The notes: generated from the sequence alone by a model not told the origin. DNA of 45,476 nt from Candidatus Planktophila sp. (GCA_013205535.1 JABMMN010000067.1:1-45476); one strand, 5' to 3'; shown: positions 1 through 8,085, counted from the first letter of the stretch. A program made the numbers and translations.

Positions 1-88
1 ATCTCTGATGAAGCGCTCTGAGTAGGCGGATACAGTAAGTGATACCAACGAGGATTATTACAAGAAGCAGGATCTGAAGGATTCGCAC
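1..88 (-). CDS. Partial small membrane protein, 5' end only
   Basis: An open frame begins at a GTG nine bases after the histidine kinase stop and runs off the window edge. The 29 visible residues are a short basic start, one hydrophobic segment rich in Leu, Ile and Val (about residues 4-24), then basic residues, as in a membrane anchor or signal sequence. The kinase stop codon is in the same frame, so the GTG is the first possible start. An AGGAAG lies directly against the GTG, closer than a usual ribosome site, so the start is uncertain. Family unknown. It would be the third gene of the response regulator/kinase unit. Confidence 0.4.
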   Translation of the reverse strand, partial: MRILQILLLVIILVGITYCIRLLRALHQR

Positions 89-97
89 CTTCCTAGT

Positions 98-1249
98 CTA
101 AGTGCGAGGAAGTTGAACTTCAATCGCCAAACCACCAAGTGTGCTCTTCTTCAATGAGAGCCTACCTTTATGTCGCTCAATGACAGCGCTCATAATGCTC
201 AAGCCAAGACCACTACCACCGCTCTCTCGTGAGCGAGATCGATCAAAGCGTTTGAGCCCTTGAATTTGTTCCCCATAAGAGTTGACTGGTAGTCCTGGGC
301 CACCATCTTCAATAATCAAAGTTATCTCTCCACTATTTTTTAAGGTAACTCGAACAGGGATAGCGCCCTGTGTGTGAACACGGATATTGGTCAGAGCGTT
401 AGAGATAAATCGCTGTAAGTACTTCTCTGATCCTTGAAAAGTGACATCTTCCTCGATTAATTGCTCTATTTGCAGATGTGGAGCCACCGCTAAACAATCT
501 CTTATATTCTCAAAGAGAAGTTGCGAGAGATTTACCTGATCAAACTCATCAGAGTTTTCCTCTCCCAGCTCAGCAAGAATCAAAAGATCGGCGATGAGCA
601 TCTCCATGCGCTTGATCTCACTATTGAGTCGATTAAACGCCAGCGCCGTACGTTCTGGCTCTAACTTATTACCCTCTAGAAGCTGTGCATACCCCTTCAC
701 TACCGTAAGTGGAGTGCGCAATTCGTGAGCGGCATCGCCTAGAAAATCCTGCATCTTTACGCGTTGAGAACGTTCAAAAGCAAGAGTACCTGAGCGATTA
801 ATGAGCAACGATACAAAAATGGCTAGGGTATTCGCAAAGATGATAAATACAAGCAGTCTCCAGAGATTCTTTACCAAATTCTCATTTATATCTCTCAGTG
901 GTGCTGCAATCACTAACTGCTCAGAGTTCTCAAGATCAACATAACGGATTCGCAACTCATCTGAGCCATCAAGAATTGCTTTTCTAGACTCTTTCAATGG
1001 AGCAAGTTGACCATCTGGAGCCTTGAAGGCTAATGTGACGTCAAAGTTATTCTCCTCGATACTTACGAGTGCGGCTGCAAGTGGGTTTCCAGGGTTTTGT
1101 GCAATATCCACCACGACAATATCGATCTCCTTATCGATAATTGAAAGTTCAGATTGATAGGAGCCCCACACAGCAAAACCGCCGATGAGAAGTGAGAGGG
1201 TGGAGGTAACTACAGCGGCAGCAAAAAACTGCCGAGTTCTGCTTTTCAT
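98..1249 (-). CDS. Two-component sensor histidine kinase
   Basis: Membrane kinase that autophosphorylates on His and passes the phosphate to the partner regulator encoded just upstream. Residues 8-30 and about 129-151 are hydrophobic and enclose an extracytoplasmic segment of roughly 100 residues, the likely sensor. The H-box AAHELRTPLTVVKGY places the phospho-acceptor at His175. The N-box is near residue 284, the G1 box IIEDGGPGLP near 312, and the G2 box GGSGLGLSI near 344. There is no obvious HAMP domain between TM2 and the H-box. The ATG overlaps the regulator stop by one base (TAATG), so the two are translationally coupled. The stimulus cannot be read from the sequence. Confidence 0.92.
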   Translation of the reverse strand: MKSRTRQFFAAAVVTSTLSLLIGGFAVWGSYQSELSIIDKEIDIVVVDIAQNPGNPLAAALVSIEENNFDVTLAFKAPDGQLAPLKESRKAILDGSDELRIRYVDLENSEQLVIAAPLRDINENLVKNLWRLLVFIIFANTLAIFVSLLINRSGTLAFERSQRVKMQDFLGDAAHELRTPLTVVKGYAQLLEGNKLEPERTALAFNRLNSEIKRMEMLIADLLILAELGEENSDEFDQVNLSQLLFENIRDCLAVAPHLQIEQLIEEDVTFQGSEKYLQRFISNALTNIRVHTQGAIPVRVTLKNSGEITLIIEDGGPGLPVNSYGEQIQGLKRFDRSRSRESGGSGLGLSIMSAVIERHKGRLSLKKSTLGGLAIEVQLPRT

Positions 1250-1944
1250 TATCCTTGCTTGGGTTCTTGGATTGAAAATCCAACGCCACGGATAGTCTTG
1301 ATCCCATCAAAGCCATCTCGATGAAATTTTTTGCGTAAATATGAGATGTATGTGTCAGTGACCGTGCTCTCAGATTCAAAGGTAATTCCCCAAACTTCAT
1401 CTAAAAGAAGTTTTTTGCTCAGAACACGGCCTTTTTTCTCCATCAAAATCTGTAGAAGTCGATACTCCGTTGGTGAAAGATCGATAACTTGTCCATTGAA
1501 GGTGACACAATGTTGGTCATCATCAATCGTTATTGGGCCACATGAGAGCACAGCCGGCGCAGTGGCGGACTTATAGGATCTACGTAAAATCGCCCTAATT
1601 CTTAGAACAAGCTCCTCGATTCCAAAGGGTTTGATGACATAGTCATCGGCGCCAATTTTCAGACCCCTTGCAATATCACTCTTATCTTCACGCGCTGTCA
1701 ACATCAATACAGGAATAAGATTGTTAGTGCTCCTGAGACGTTCTACAAGCTCAAAGCCATCCATCAAAGGCATGTTGATATCAATCACCGCAAGTTGGGG
1801 TTGATTCGTGCGCATGAGCGTAAGAGCCGACATTCCATCAGTTGCCTCGATTACATCAAAGCCAGCGATGCTCAAGGTATCGCGCAAAAGCGCACGGACC
1901 CCAGGCTCGTCGTCAACGATCATGATCTGTTGTGCCACGCCCAC
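1249..1944 (-). CDS. OmpR/PhoB-family response regulator
   Basis: DNA-binding regulator paired with the downstream kinase. The receiver domain (about residues 6-120) has the acidic pair Asp11-Asp12, phospho-acceptor Asp55 in LAVIDINMP, Thr83 and Lys105. A winged-helix output domain occupies about 135-228, ending with the typical YISYLRKKF and TIRGVGFSI. Length is normal for the family. The start is ambiguous: GTG at 1944, or GTG at 1938, which has AAAGAG seven bases upstream and gives a more usual N-terminus. The first gene of the unit is divergent from the secreted-protein gene at 2038, which could be a target, but no operator was recognised. Confidence 0.93.
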   Translation of the reverse strand: MGVAQQIMIVDDEPGVRALLRDTLSIAGFDVIEATDGMSALTLMRTNQPQLAVIDINMPLMDGFELVERLRSTNNLIPVLMLTAREDKSDIARGLKIGADDYVIKPFGIEELVLRIRAILRRSYKSATAPAVLSCGPITIDDDQHCVTFNGQVIDLSPTEYRLLQILMEKKGRVLSKKLLLDEVWGITFESESTVTDTYISYLRKKFHRDGFDGIKTIRGVGFSIQEPKQG

Positions 1945-2037
1945 ACTCTTTCATGTGTGAGCGCAGTTGCCAATCAAATGAGTGTCCGATTAAGCGTTTC
2001 ACAGAGAAAACACAGGGATCTAGGAGATTATGTAGGG

Positions 2038-2460
2038 ATGAAAGTTGTGCGCTTTGCGGGGCTAGCCCTGAGTGTGGGCATGCTTGTGCTCAATACTCCT
2101 GTGGCCTTGGCCGATGCCAGTATGACACCAAAGCCAACTCCACAATCAAGCTTTGATGCTGCGATGCTGCAGTACAAACTTGAAATGGATAAATACCGCA
2201 TTCAGATACAAGAGCGGGAAAAAATTCGAAAAGAGATCACACAAAGATTTATGACTGCAGTTACCCAAGCAAACAAAACCGCTAAATCTGCACTTGGCTT
2301 AGCGACAACTCCTGAGACGAAGGCAACAATTATTAGTGTGCAAAGAAACGCTATAGCACTGGCTGTTCTCGCTCGTGATGGTGCGATCCTTTCGATGGAG
2401 CCTGCACCAGTTCAGCCCATAAAGCCCATCAGACCAAAGGTTTCCAAGGCAAAATCCTGA
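2038..2460 (+). CDS. Small secreted protein, unknown family
   Basis: A 140-residue protein with a clear Sec-type signal peptide: basic start MKVVR, a hydrophobic core, and a likely cleavage after ALA at about residue 25. The mature part is a charged, probably helical segment (EMDKYRIQIQEREKIRKEI) that could be coiled coil, followed by a Pro/Lys-rich tail (PAPVQPIKPIRPK). I chose ATG 2038 because an AGGAG lies 11 bases upstream and the signal peptide starts there. The longer open frame to the left overlaps the response regulator antisense and lacks such features. No catalytic motif is visible. It is divergent from a two-component system, which may control it (inference). Confidence 0.75.
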   Translation: MKVVRFAGLALSVGMLVLNTPVALADASMTPKPTPQSSFDAAMLQYKLEMDKYRIQIQEREKIRKEITQRFMTAVTQANKTAKSALGLATTPETKATIISVQRNAIALAVLARDGAILSMEPAPVQPIKPIRPKVSKAKS

Positions 2461-2502
2461 ATCATGTCTTTGGATCCTTAACTAACTGACACAATACGCT
2501 TC

Positions 2503-3402
2503 ATGGAATCTGCAACTGTTTGGCTTCTGACCCTTGGCGTTCTCGGCGCAGTCATCTCGATAGATCTTTTCATCGCAATCCTTCGTCGCAATAAAGAGAC
2601 GTCTATGGCTGAGGCCGGTATCTGGACCGGAATCTACATTTCCGCGGCTCTGATCTTTGGCTTCTTGATGCCAAATTGGACAACTGATGCAAATGCTCAG
2701 AAGGAGTTCTTCGCAGGATGGCTTACTGAGTACGCATTATCGGTGGATAACATCTTTGTCTTTGTGATTATTCTAAGCCGTTTACAGGTTGAGAAAACCA
2801 AGCAACAACTAGTGCTACTCCTAGGAATCCTCATTGCCCTGCTTTTACGTGGTGGATTTATCGCAGCGGGAAGTGCCATCATCGAACGCTTCTCAGGTGC
2901 ATTCTTCGTATTTGGTGCCTTTCTCATCTTCACCGCGTACAAACTCTTGACCGAACATGACCAGAAGGAGTGGAAGGAGGATCGTGTTGTCACCTACCTG
3001 CGCAAACGTGGTGCATCGACATTTATGATCGCTCTAGTCTCACTCGGTGTGACAGATCTAGTATTTGCCCTCGACTCGATACCTGCCATTTTTGGTATCA
3101 CCCGCGACCCCTACATCGTCGTTTGTGCCAATATCTTCGCCCTGATGGGCCTACGCCAGCTGTACTTTTTGTTACAAGGACTGCTGCAAAGACTTGTTTA
3201 CCTATCCAAAGGACTTTCTTTCATCCTCGCCTTTATTGGGCTCAAAATGTTTGTTGAGGCATTCCATGGGATAGGCATACATGAGATTGCAGGCATAAAA
3301 CTACCCACCGTGCCGATAGAGGTCAGTTTATTGATAATCGTGCTTGCTCTCACAGTCACTGCGGTTGCAAGTCTGATGGCGCCACAAAAAGATAAAGCGT
3401 AG
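2503..3402 (+). CDS. TerC/Alx-family integral membrane protein
   Basis: Predicted polytopic membrane protein of about 299 residues with 8-9 hydrophobic segments. Family hallmarks are SVDNIFVF (Asp82, Asn83) and DLVFALDSIPAI (Asp185, Asp191), acidic residues placed within membrane helices. The length fits the Alx type rather than the shorter YkoY type. Known members are linked to manganese export, metallation of exported proteins and tellurite resistance. The substrate here cannot be told. It is a single gene with no strong Shine-Dalgarno. I saw no yybP-ykoY riboswitch in the 42-base upstream gap, although that element often controls this family in other bacteria. Confidence 0.88.
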   Translation: MESATVWLLTLGVLGAVISIDLFIAILRRNKETSMAEAGIWTGIYISAALIFGFLMPNWTTDANAQKEFFAGWLTEYALSVDNIFVFVIILSRLQVEKTKQQLVLLLGILIALLLRGGFIAAGSAIIERFSGAFFVFGAFLIFTAYKLLTEHDQKEWKEDRVVTYLRKRGASTFMIALVSLGVTDLVFALDSIPAIFGITRDPYIVVCANIFALMGLRQLYFLLQGLLQRLVYLSKGLSFILAFIGLKMFVEAFHGIGIHEIAGIKLPTVPIEVSLLIIVLALTVTAVASLMAPQKDKA

Positions 3403-3413
3403 AGCCCTTAGAG

Positions 3414-3749
3414 CTACTGCTTCATCTTTCGAACTGTTCTTCGATCGTAATCCTTCGTCCGCTCGTGGCGCTTTCGTATCTGCACCGAAAATATTTTAAT
3501 AGCGGTATCAAAGGCTGCGAGATCATTGAACTCTGCTGCCTCTGCACGTAGGAGCGGTCCTGAACCATGCGAAGTTAATACAACCCTATGTTTACGCTTT
3601 CCTTGTTGAGGATTAGCCTCATGAAGGACCTCTACCTCAACACGATCGATCACCACACTAAAGCGCTCCATAGAGTTAAGTTTCTCCTCGACGATCGCCT
3701 TGAAGTCTTCGGCTAGATCTGCATTACGGGTATGAATATGAATCTTCAC
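3414..3749 (-). CDS. hpf: Short-form ribosome hibernation promoting factor (HPF/RaiA)
   Basis: A 111-residue S30AE-type protein: MKIHIHTRNADLAEDF start, the beta-alpha fold pattern, and a central AAEFNDLAAFDTAIK helix as in HPF/YfiA. Such proteins bind the 30S decoding region and inactivate ribosomes in stationary phase. Most actinobacterial homologues are long forms of over 200 residues with a C-terminal dimerising domain. This one ends after the N-terminal domain in a basic tail (KHERTKDYDRRTVRKMKQ). It also does not sit between comF and secA, its common place in the phylum. The start is GTG, two bases after the stop of the preceding membrane protein gene. Confidence 0.85.
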   Translation of the reverse strand: MKIHIHTRNADLAEDFKAIVEEKLNSMERFSVVIDRVEVEVLHEANPQQGKRKHRVVLTSHGSGPLLRAEAAEFNDLAAFDTAIKIFSVQIRKRHERTKDYDRRTVRKMKQ

Positions 3750-3751
3750 AT

Positions 3752-4135
3752 CTAGAAGGGTAGTGCGAAGACCACCAATGTCGATAGGGATGCCAGTACG
3801 AGGGATTTGATCAGAATTTTAAGAGCAGTGGCTCGATCTTGTGCTCGCGCCCCAGGCTCACTCACCCGCGTGATGTCACCAAGTTTGCCGAGATTGAATG
3901 TTCCGGCAAAGCCATAGGCCAGACAAAACTTACTTCGCGACTGGACGTAACCTACCGATGCGACCATGAGGGGCAGGAAGATTCCAAGACGTGCCTCGCG
4001 TGGGGCTGAAACAGATACTAAGGCCACCAAAGAGCTCAGTGAAAAAAATAATCCAACTAAACCTACAACTTGGCGCCTGCGAATCTCGCTCTTACCTATG
4101 TTACAAGTACCTGGAATGTAAGTTGCCTCAGACAT
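3752..4135 (-). CDS. Small membrane protein, unknown family
   Basis: A 127-residue protein starting MSEATYIPGT. Two hydrophobic segments (about residues 22-42 and 46-65 from this start) precede a soluble stretch containing SRSKFCLAYGFAGTFNLG, and a third hydrophobic segment closes the C-terminus. The start at 4135 is chosen because this ATG overlaps the end of the upstream 49-aa gene in ATGTCTGA (8 bases), a coupling arrangement seen again at 13972-13979. Longer starts would lie within that upstream gene. I do not recognise the family. The conserved-looking CLAYGFAGTFNLG could guide a search. It is co-transcribed with hpf. Confidence 0.7.
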   Translation of the reverse strand: MSEATYIPGTCNIGKSEIRRRQVVGLVGLFFSLSSLVALVSVSAPREARLGIFLPLMVASVGYVQSRSKFCLAYGFAGTFNLGKLGDITRVSEPGARAQDRATALKILIKSLVLASLSTLVVFALPF

Positions 4136-4277
4136 CTTCGTACTCATCTTCATCGATCCAGGCATTCGCAGCGGTGTCCTCTTGCTTTTCTATCCATGAT
4201 AGGAAAGAGCCAACGGCACGAAAGGCCAACAGCGCCACAGTAAGTGCTGCAAATAGGCGGCGAATCGCTCTCATCAT
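4128..4277 (-). CDS. 49-aa single-span membrane microprotein
   Basis: A short frame of 49 residues: MMRAIRRLF start, one hydrophobic segment (about residues 9-28), then a strongly acidic C-terminus (WIDEDEYEDV). Three things support it. A TATTTT hexamer sits exactly 6 bases before ATG 4277, matching the leaderless promoter pattern of this window. The stop overlaps the next gene's ATG by 8 bases. The composition (basic N-terminus, membrane helix, acidic tail) is coherent. It leads the unit with the 127-aa membrane protein and hpf. Function is unknown. It could be a subunit or regulator of the next membrane protein. Confidence 0.7.
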   Translation of the reverse strand: MMRAIRRLFAALTVALLAFRAVGSFLSWIEKQEDTAANAWIDEDEYEDV

Positions 4278-4289
4278 GCTCTAAAAATA
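4278..4289 (-). promoter_or_regulatory. Leaderless -10 element (TATTTT, 6-nt gap)
   Basis: On the minus strand TATTTT lies six bases before ATG 4277, with no Shine-Dalgarno. Transcription would start at or next to the A of ATG. No clear -35 was identified. Confidence 0.55.
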
Positions 4290-4311
4290 CTCGCTATCAC
4301 AGGATATTTCT

Positions 4312-5367
4312 CTAGATAACGCCAAGGGCAGTATTGATGTCGCTCCAAATATCCTCAACGTGCTCACAGCCAACCGATAGGCGAATCAACTGTTCTGGCA
4401 CTGAACTACTTTCGATTGGCCAACGACGGCGGCGCTCCCACAGGGACTCAACTCCGCCAAGACTCGTTGCATGGGCGATCAGCTGTGATGACTCGCACAC
4501 CTTTTGAGTTTGTTCGGCCGTTCCATCGACCTCAAAAGAGATGATCGCACCAAATCCGGGATAGCGCACACGGGTGATCCTCGGATGGGCAGCTAACTTA
4601 GGGACAAGAGTCTTCGCGCTCTCCTGTGACTTATTAAAGCGCAGAGGAAATGTCCGAATCCCCCGAAGTGCCAACCAGGCCTCAAAAGGTCCAGGAATCG
4701 AGCCATTGAAGCTGCGGGCATCTTGAAGGCGTTTGCGCAGTACCGCATCATTCGTGGAGAGGGAGCCCAGCAATACATCGCTATGGCCCGAGAGGAACTT
4801 CGTGACTGAGTGCATCACAATATCTGCGCCCATAGAGATTGGCCTTTGCACAAGTGGAGTCGCGAAAGTGTTATCAACCCCGACGCCAATACCGAGCTTC
4901 TTGGCCGCGCCAATCAAGGTCGAAAGATCAGCGACATCGAGACAGGGATTCGTTGGTGACTCAATCCAAACAAGTGCAGCGCCTTTCATCGCATCAATCA
5001 CTGATTGCGTATCGACGATATCGACGAAGCGAACTTCTAACCGTCCACTCTCTTGAAAAGATTTGAGTAGTGTCATCGTTCCGCTATATCCCTGATTTGA
5101 TGCAACAACTGGTGCACCGATTGGAAGGATAGAAAAGACTGCGCTGATTGCCGCCATGCCCGATGAGAAGGCCAGGGTTGGGGCGCCCTCGAGAGCTCCA
5201 ATCGCCTCTTCAAGGGCGGTCCATGTCTGGTTTCCATAGCGTCCATATCCGACTGGACCATCCGAGTGAAAGGTAGATGTGAGAACTATTGGTGGATTAA
5301 GGGATGCATCAGGTGCAACATCTGGGCGTCCTGCCGTAATCGCCGTGGTCTCTGGGTGCTCTTGCAT
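4312..5367 (-). CDS. Cys/Met-metabolism PLP enzyme (cystathionine gamma-synthase/lyase-like)
   Basis: Fold-type I PLP enzyme of the transsulfuration family, 351 residues. The PLP lysine is Lys190 in HSVTKFLSGHSD. The cofactor aspartate is in GVDNTFATP (Asp165). FSSGMAAISA matches the phosphate-binding segment. The usual YSRxGNPT is here YGRYGNQTW, and the usual substrate-end ESLxxHP is ESLWERRRRW, so specificity cannot be assigned to synthase or lyase from motifs alone. It is the last gene of a three-gene unit, nine bases after the FAD oxidoreductase gene. A patB-like beta-lyase heads the same unit, which supports a role in homocysteine/cysteine interconversion or sulfur salvage (inference). 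Confidence 0.85.
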   Translation of the reverse strand: MQEHPETTAITAGRPDVAPDASLNPPIVLTSTFHSDGPVGYGRYGNQTWTALEEAIGALEGAPTLAFSSGMAAISAVFSILPIGAPVVASNQGYSGTMTLLKSFQESGRLEVRFVDIVDTQSVIDAMKGAALVWIESPTNPCLDVADLSTLIGAAKKLGIGVGVDNTFATPLVQRPISMGADIVMHSVTKFLSGHSDVLLGSLSTNDAVLRKRLQDARSFNGSIPGPFEAWLALRGIRTFPLRFNKSQESAKTLVPKLAAHPRITRVRYPGFGAIISFEVDGTAEQTQKVCESSQLIAHATSLGGVESLWERRRRWPIESSSVPEQLIRLSVGCEHVEDIWSDINTALGVI

Positions 5368-5376
5368 GATCTAAGC

Positions 5377-6894
5377 CTAGGCCGTAGCCAGCAGTGCCAT
5401 TGCCGCATTATGTCCGGGAACTCCGCTGACTCCACCACCACGAATCGCACCCGCCCCACAGATAAAGATACGAGGATCATCAGTCTCAACGCCCCAACTT
5501 GGCACAGTGCCGTCCTCACGAAATGGAAACTGTAGGTCGCGATGGAAGATATTTCCGCGGGGTAAGCCGATCTCTTTCTCTATATCTAAAGGAGTCTTGA
5601 CTTCTATACCTGCAATGAACCCTTCTATCGGTTCGGCTAAATACTGATTGAGTGAGGTGAGAGCTGACTTTAAAGCTGCCTGACGCGCTACATCGTTATC
5701 GGTATCGAAGAGAGTCGCAGGGGTATGTAGACCAAAGAGTGTGAGGGTGTGATAGCCCTGCTCTGCCAATTGCGGGCTCAAAATAGATGCATCGTTGAGT
5801 GTGTGGCAGTACATCTCCACCGGTAGAAGCTGTGGCATCTGACCACGCTTTGCCAAGTCAAATACATCTTCACATTGAGTGAAACTCTCATTGACGTGAA
5901 AAGTTCCAGCAAATGCCACAGTAGGGTCGATGCCAGATTTAAGTCGAGGAAGGCCTTTGAGAAGGATATTTATCTTTATCTGTGATCCATCCAGACTCTG
6001 GGGCGGCATTGTTCCTCGCAACTGCGCGAGTAACTGTGGTGCCATATTTGATAGAAGATATGGTGCACGAATCTGAGCACCGTTTGATGTCGTAACACTG
6101 ACTCCATCAGCATCACTTTCAACGCGAGTGACACGTTGGTTCAACTCGATTTCGACACCTGCCTCACGTGCTACCCGCTCTAATTCACTCACAAGTGCAC
6201 CCATCCCACCTTTAGGAACTTTCCACTCCCCCGTTCCATTTCCCATAAGGTGGTAGAGAAAACAGATATTTGCTTGAATCTCAAAGGCAGAGGCAAATGT
6301 TCCAATGAGGGCATCGGTTAAAACAATCCCCCGAACTACATCATCCTTAAATCGTGATGTAATAATCTCACCAATTGGTTTTTCTATCATGTAATCCCAC
6401 ACTTCAGGTAGTGCGATTACCTCACGTAATTGACTGCGTGTCATCAAGGGCTGCAGAAGTGTGGGCGCAATGCGCTCGGCAAACTCGGCGATCTCTGCAT
6501 AGAAGCTCTGCCAGGCAAGGCTCTCATTGCCTGATGGATCTAGAGCATCAAATGAATCTTGAGTTTTTGAGTCCCACTCTCGTGAAACTAGGAGCCCTTG
6601 ATCGATACCATCTCGCTCAAAGGGTGTATAACTCGAGATTGAGCGAGAGATACATTCGAAGTTAAGCCCTAAATCCTTGATAATTGAATCTGGTAGTAAT
6701 GAGACAAGGTATGAGTAACGAGAGATGCGGGCATCAAATCCATCAAAGGCACAAACGCTAGAAGTTGCTCCCCCCAGTTCAGAGTTAGCCTCAAGGATTC
6801 GTACCCTCTTACCAGCACGCGCTAGGTAGGAGGCTGCAACTAAACCATTGTGGCCACCACCTATGATGATTACATCGCAGTCAAAGCTCTCCAT
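5377..6894 (-). CDS. FAD-dependent oxidoreductase (PYROXD2/phytoene-desaturase superfamily)
   Basis: A 505-residue flavoprotein. The N-terminal dinucleotide-binding motif DVIIIGGGHNGLVAASYLARAG, an acidic ILEAN at the end of beta-2, and the C-terminal FAD motif ICGAGAIRGGGVSGVPG are typical of the PYROXD2-like branch of the amine oxidase/phytoene desaturase superfamily. The branch contains carotenoid enzymes, but no other carotenoid gene is present here, so that role is not supported. Its ATG overlaps the stop of the patB-like gene by one base (TAATG), and it is followed by the transsulfuration-type gene. The substrate is unknown. The context points to amino-acid or sulfur-compound oxidation (inference). 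Confidence 0.82.
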   Translation of the reverse strand: MESFDCDVIIIGGGHNGLVAASYLARAGKRVRILEANSELGGATSSVCAFDGFDARISRYSYLVSLLPDSIIKDLGLNFECISRSISSYTPFERDGIDQGLLVSREWDSKTQDSFDALDPSGNESLAWQSFYAEIAEFAERIAPTLLQPLMTRSQLREVIALPEVWDYMIEKPIGEIITSRFKDDVVRGIVLTDALIGTFASAFEIQANICFLYHLMGNGTGEWKVPKGGMGALVSELERVAREAGVEIELNQRVTRVESDADGVSVTTSNGAQIRAPYLLSNMAPQLLAQLRGTMPPQSLDGSQIKINILLKGLPRLKSGIDPTVAFAGTFHVNESFTQCEDVFDLAKRGQMPQLLPVEMYCHTLNDASILSPQLAEQGYHTLTLFGLHTPATLFDTDNDVARQAALKSALTSLNQYLAEPIEGFIAGIEVKTPLDIEKEIGLPRGNIFHRDLQFPFREDGTVPSWGVETDDPRIFICGAGAIRGGGVSGVPGHNAAMALLATA

Positions 6895-8063
6895 TACAGC
6901 GAGCGAACAATGCGTGCAACGGCCTCGGTGATGATCTCAGGACTCGTTGCAAAGTTCACACGCACATACTGTGAACATTGGGCTCCGTAGGCCTGACCGG
7001 GCCTGAAGGCGACTCTACCTTTGGCTAAGAGTGTTGCTGAGGGATCTTCTCCCAAGTTCAGGGCCGTTAAATCTAGCCATGCAAGATAACTATTCTGAGG
7101 AATGTGATATCCCACTGTTGGCAGCTGAGCTTTTAATAAATCTTGGATGAGGAAACGGTTGTGATCGAGTTGTTTGAGCACAGTGTCTAACCAGAGCTCA
7201 CCATCGGCATAGGCTGCCGCCGATGCAAATGCGCCCAGAATCGATGCGCGATAGTGAACAGCTGCAGGGATCTGCTTTAACTTCTCTTTCATTGCATCGT
7301 TCTGCGAAACAATCAGCGCACACTTTAAGCCTGGAATATTCCAACCCTTCGATGCCGCGGTGATAGTGATACCAACTTCGCGGGCAGCATCACTGACCGC
7401 TAAAAATGGAGTAAAGACCCGCTCTGCAAATGTTAGAGGAGCATGTATTTCATCACTTACGACTAGTACTCCATATTTTTTAGCCATATCGGCGATACGT
7501 GTTAACTCTTGCTTTGAAAATACAAGGCCCAAAGGATTATGTGGAGAACAGAGTAGATGCACTTTTAAGCCTGCTGCATATGCCTTTTCAAGCTCATCAA
7601 AATCCAAACTCCATGGATTTATCTCCTTACTCTCAACTACCGAGCGGGTGAATGGGACGTCAACCTTTGTCAGATGAGTCTCCTGAATCCAGTTATAAAA
7701 ATTTAGATATACCGGAGAGTTGATAAGAATGGTATCGCCAGGTTTTGTGAGGACCCGCAGGACCTCTACAACACCAACACCAACATCGGCAGCCACTCCA
7801 ACTTGGGCCGTATCCACGCTCCAGTTCCAGCGCTTCTGTGCAAACTTTGCGAATCCAGCGGCTAACTCTGGTACCTGGCTCAAATATCCGAGATCTGAAT
7901 GAGCAACCATCTCTGTGAGAACTGCTCGAATGGGCTGCGCGACAGGAAAATCCATCTCAGCCACGGGTAGAGGAAGCACATCAGAGTCGAATGCCCGCCA
8001 CTTCTCAGAGTGATGGGTCCTTAATTCGGCCAAACTTGGCGCTTGTACGTGTGAATCAGACAT
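6894..8063 (-). CDS. MalY/PatB-type PLP aminotransferase, putative cystathionine beta-lyase
   Basis: A 389-residue class I/II PLP enzyme of the MalY/PatB branch. The N-terminal PVAEMDFP motif is diagnostic of that branch. The PLP lysine is Lys239 in AASKGWNIPGLKCA, and SPHNPLGL and VVSDEIHAPL are the usual cofactor motifs. Family members cleave cystathionine or other C-S compounds to give pyruvate, ammonia and a thiol. Some also act as regulators or aminotransferases. It leads the unit with the FAD enzyme and the MetB-like enzyme. The ATG is preceded by TAACCT and a 6-base gap, with no Shine-Dalgarno, so it is probably leaderless. Confidence 0.87.
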   Translation of the reverse strand: MSDSHVQAPSLAELRTHHSEKWRAFDSDVLPLPVAEMDFPVAQPIRAVLTEMVAHSDLGYLSQVPELAAGFAKFAQKRWNWSVDTAQVGVAADVGVGVVEVLRVLTKPGDTILINSPVYLNFYNWIQETHLTKVDVPFTRSVVESKEINPWSLDFDELEKAYAAGLKVHLLCSPHNPLGLVFSKQELTRIADMAKKYGVLVVSDEIHAPLTFAERVFTPFLAVSDAAREVGITITAASKGWNIPGLKCALIVSQNDAMKEKLKQIPAAVHYRASILGAFASAAAYADGELWLDTVLKQLDHNRFLIQDLLKAQLPTVGYHIPQNSYLAWLDLTALNLGEDPSATLLAKGRVAFRPGQAYGAQCSQYVRVNFATSPEIITEAVARIVRSL

Positions 8064-8075
8064 TTTACAAGGTTA
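8064..8075 (-). promoter_or_regulatory. Leaderless -10 element (TAACCT, 6-nt gap)
   Basis: Minus-strand TAACCT lies six bases before the patB-like ATG at 8063, with no ribosome site between. It lies just downstream of the hairpin and T-run at 8086-8114, so the gene would be insulated from transcription arriving from the right. Confidence 0.6.
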
Positions 8076-8085
8076 TCACTTCATC

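Noticed and set aside
1795-2037. Upstream extension of the secreted-protein frame
   Set aside because: It lies antisense to the response regulator and would bury the signal peptide 81 residues inside the protein. ATG 2038 has a ribosome site.
2461-2502. Manganese riboswitch (yybP-ykoY type) before the TerC-family gene
   Set aside because: Only 42 bases separate the genes, and I saw none of the conserved paired-loop sequence. There is no room for the aptamer.
5377-6894. Carotenoid phytoene desaturase
   Set aside because: The protein shares the superfamily fold, but the C-terminal RGGGVSGVPGHNA pattern fits the PYROXD2-like branch, and no crtB, crtE or other carotenoid gene is adjacent.
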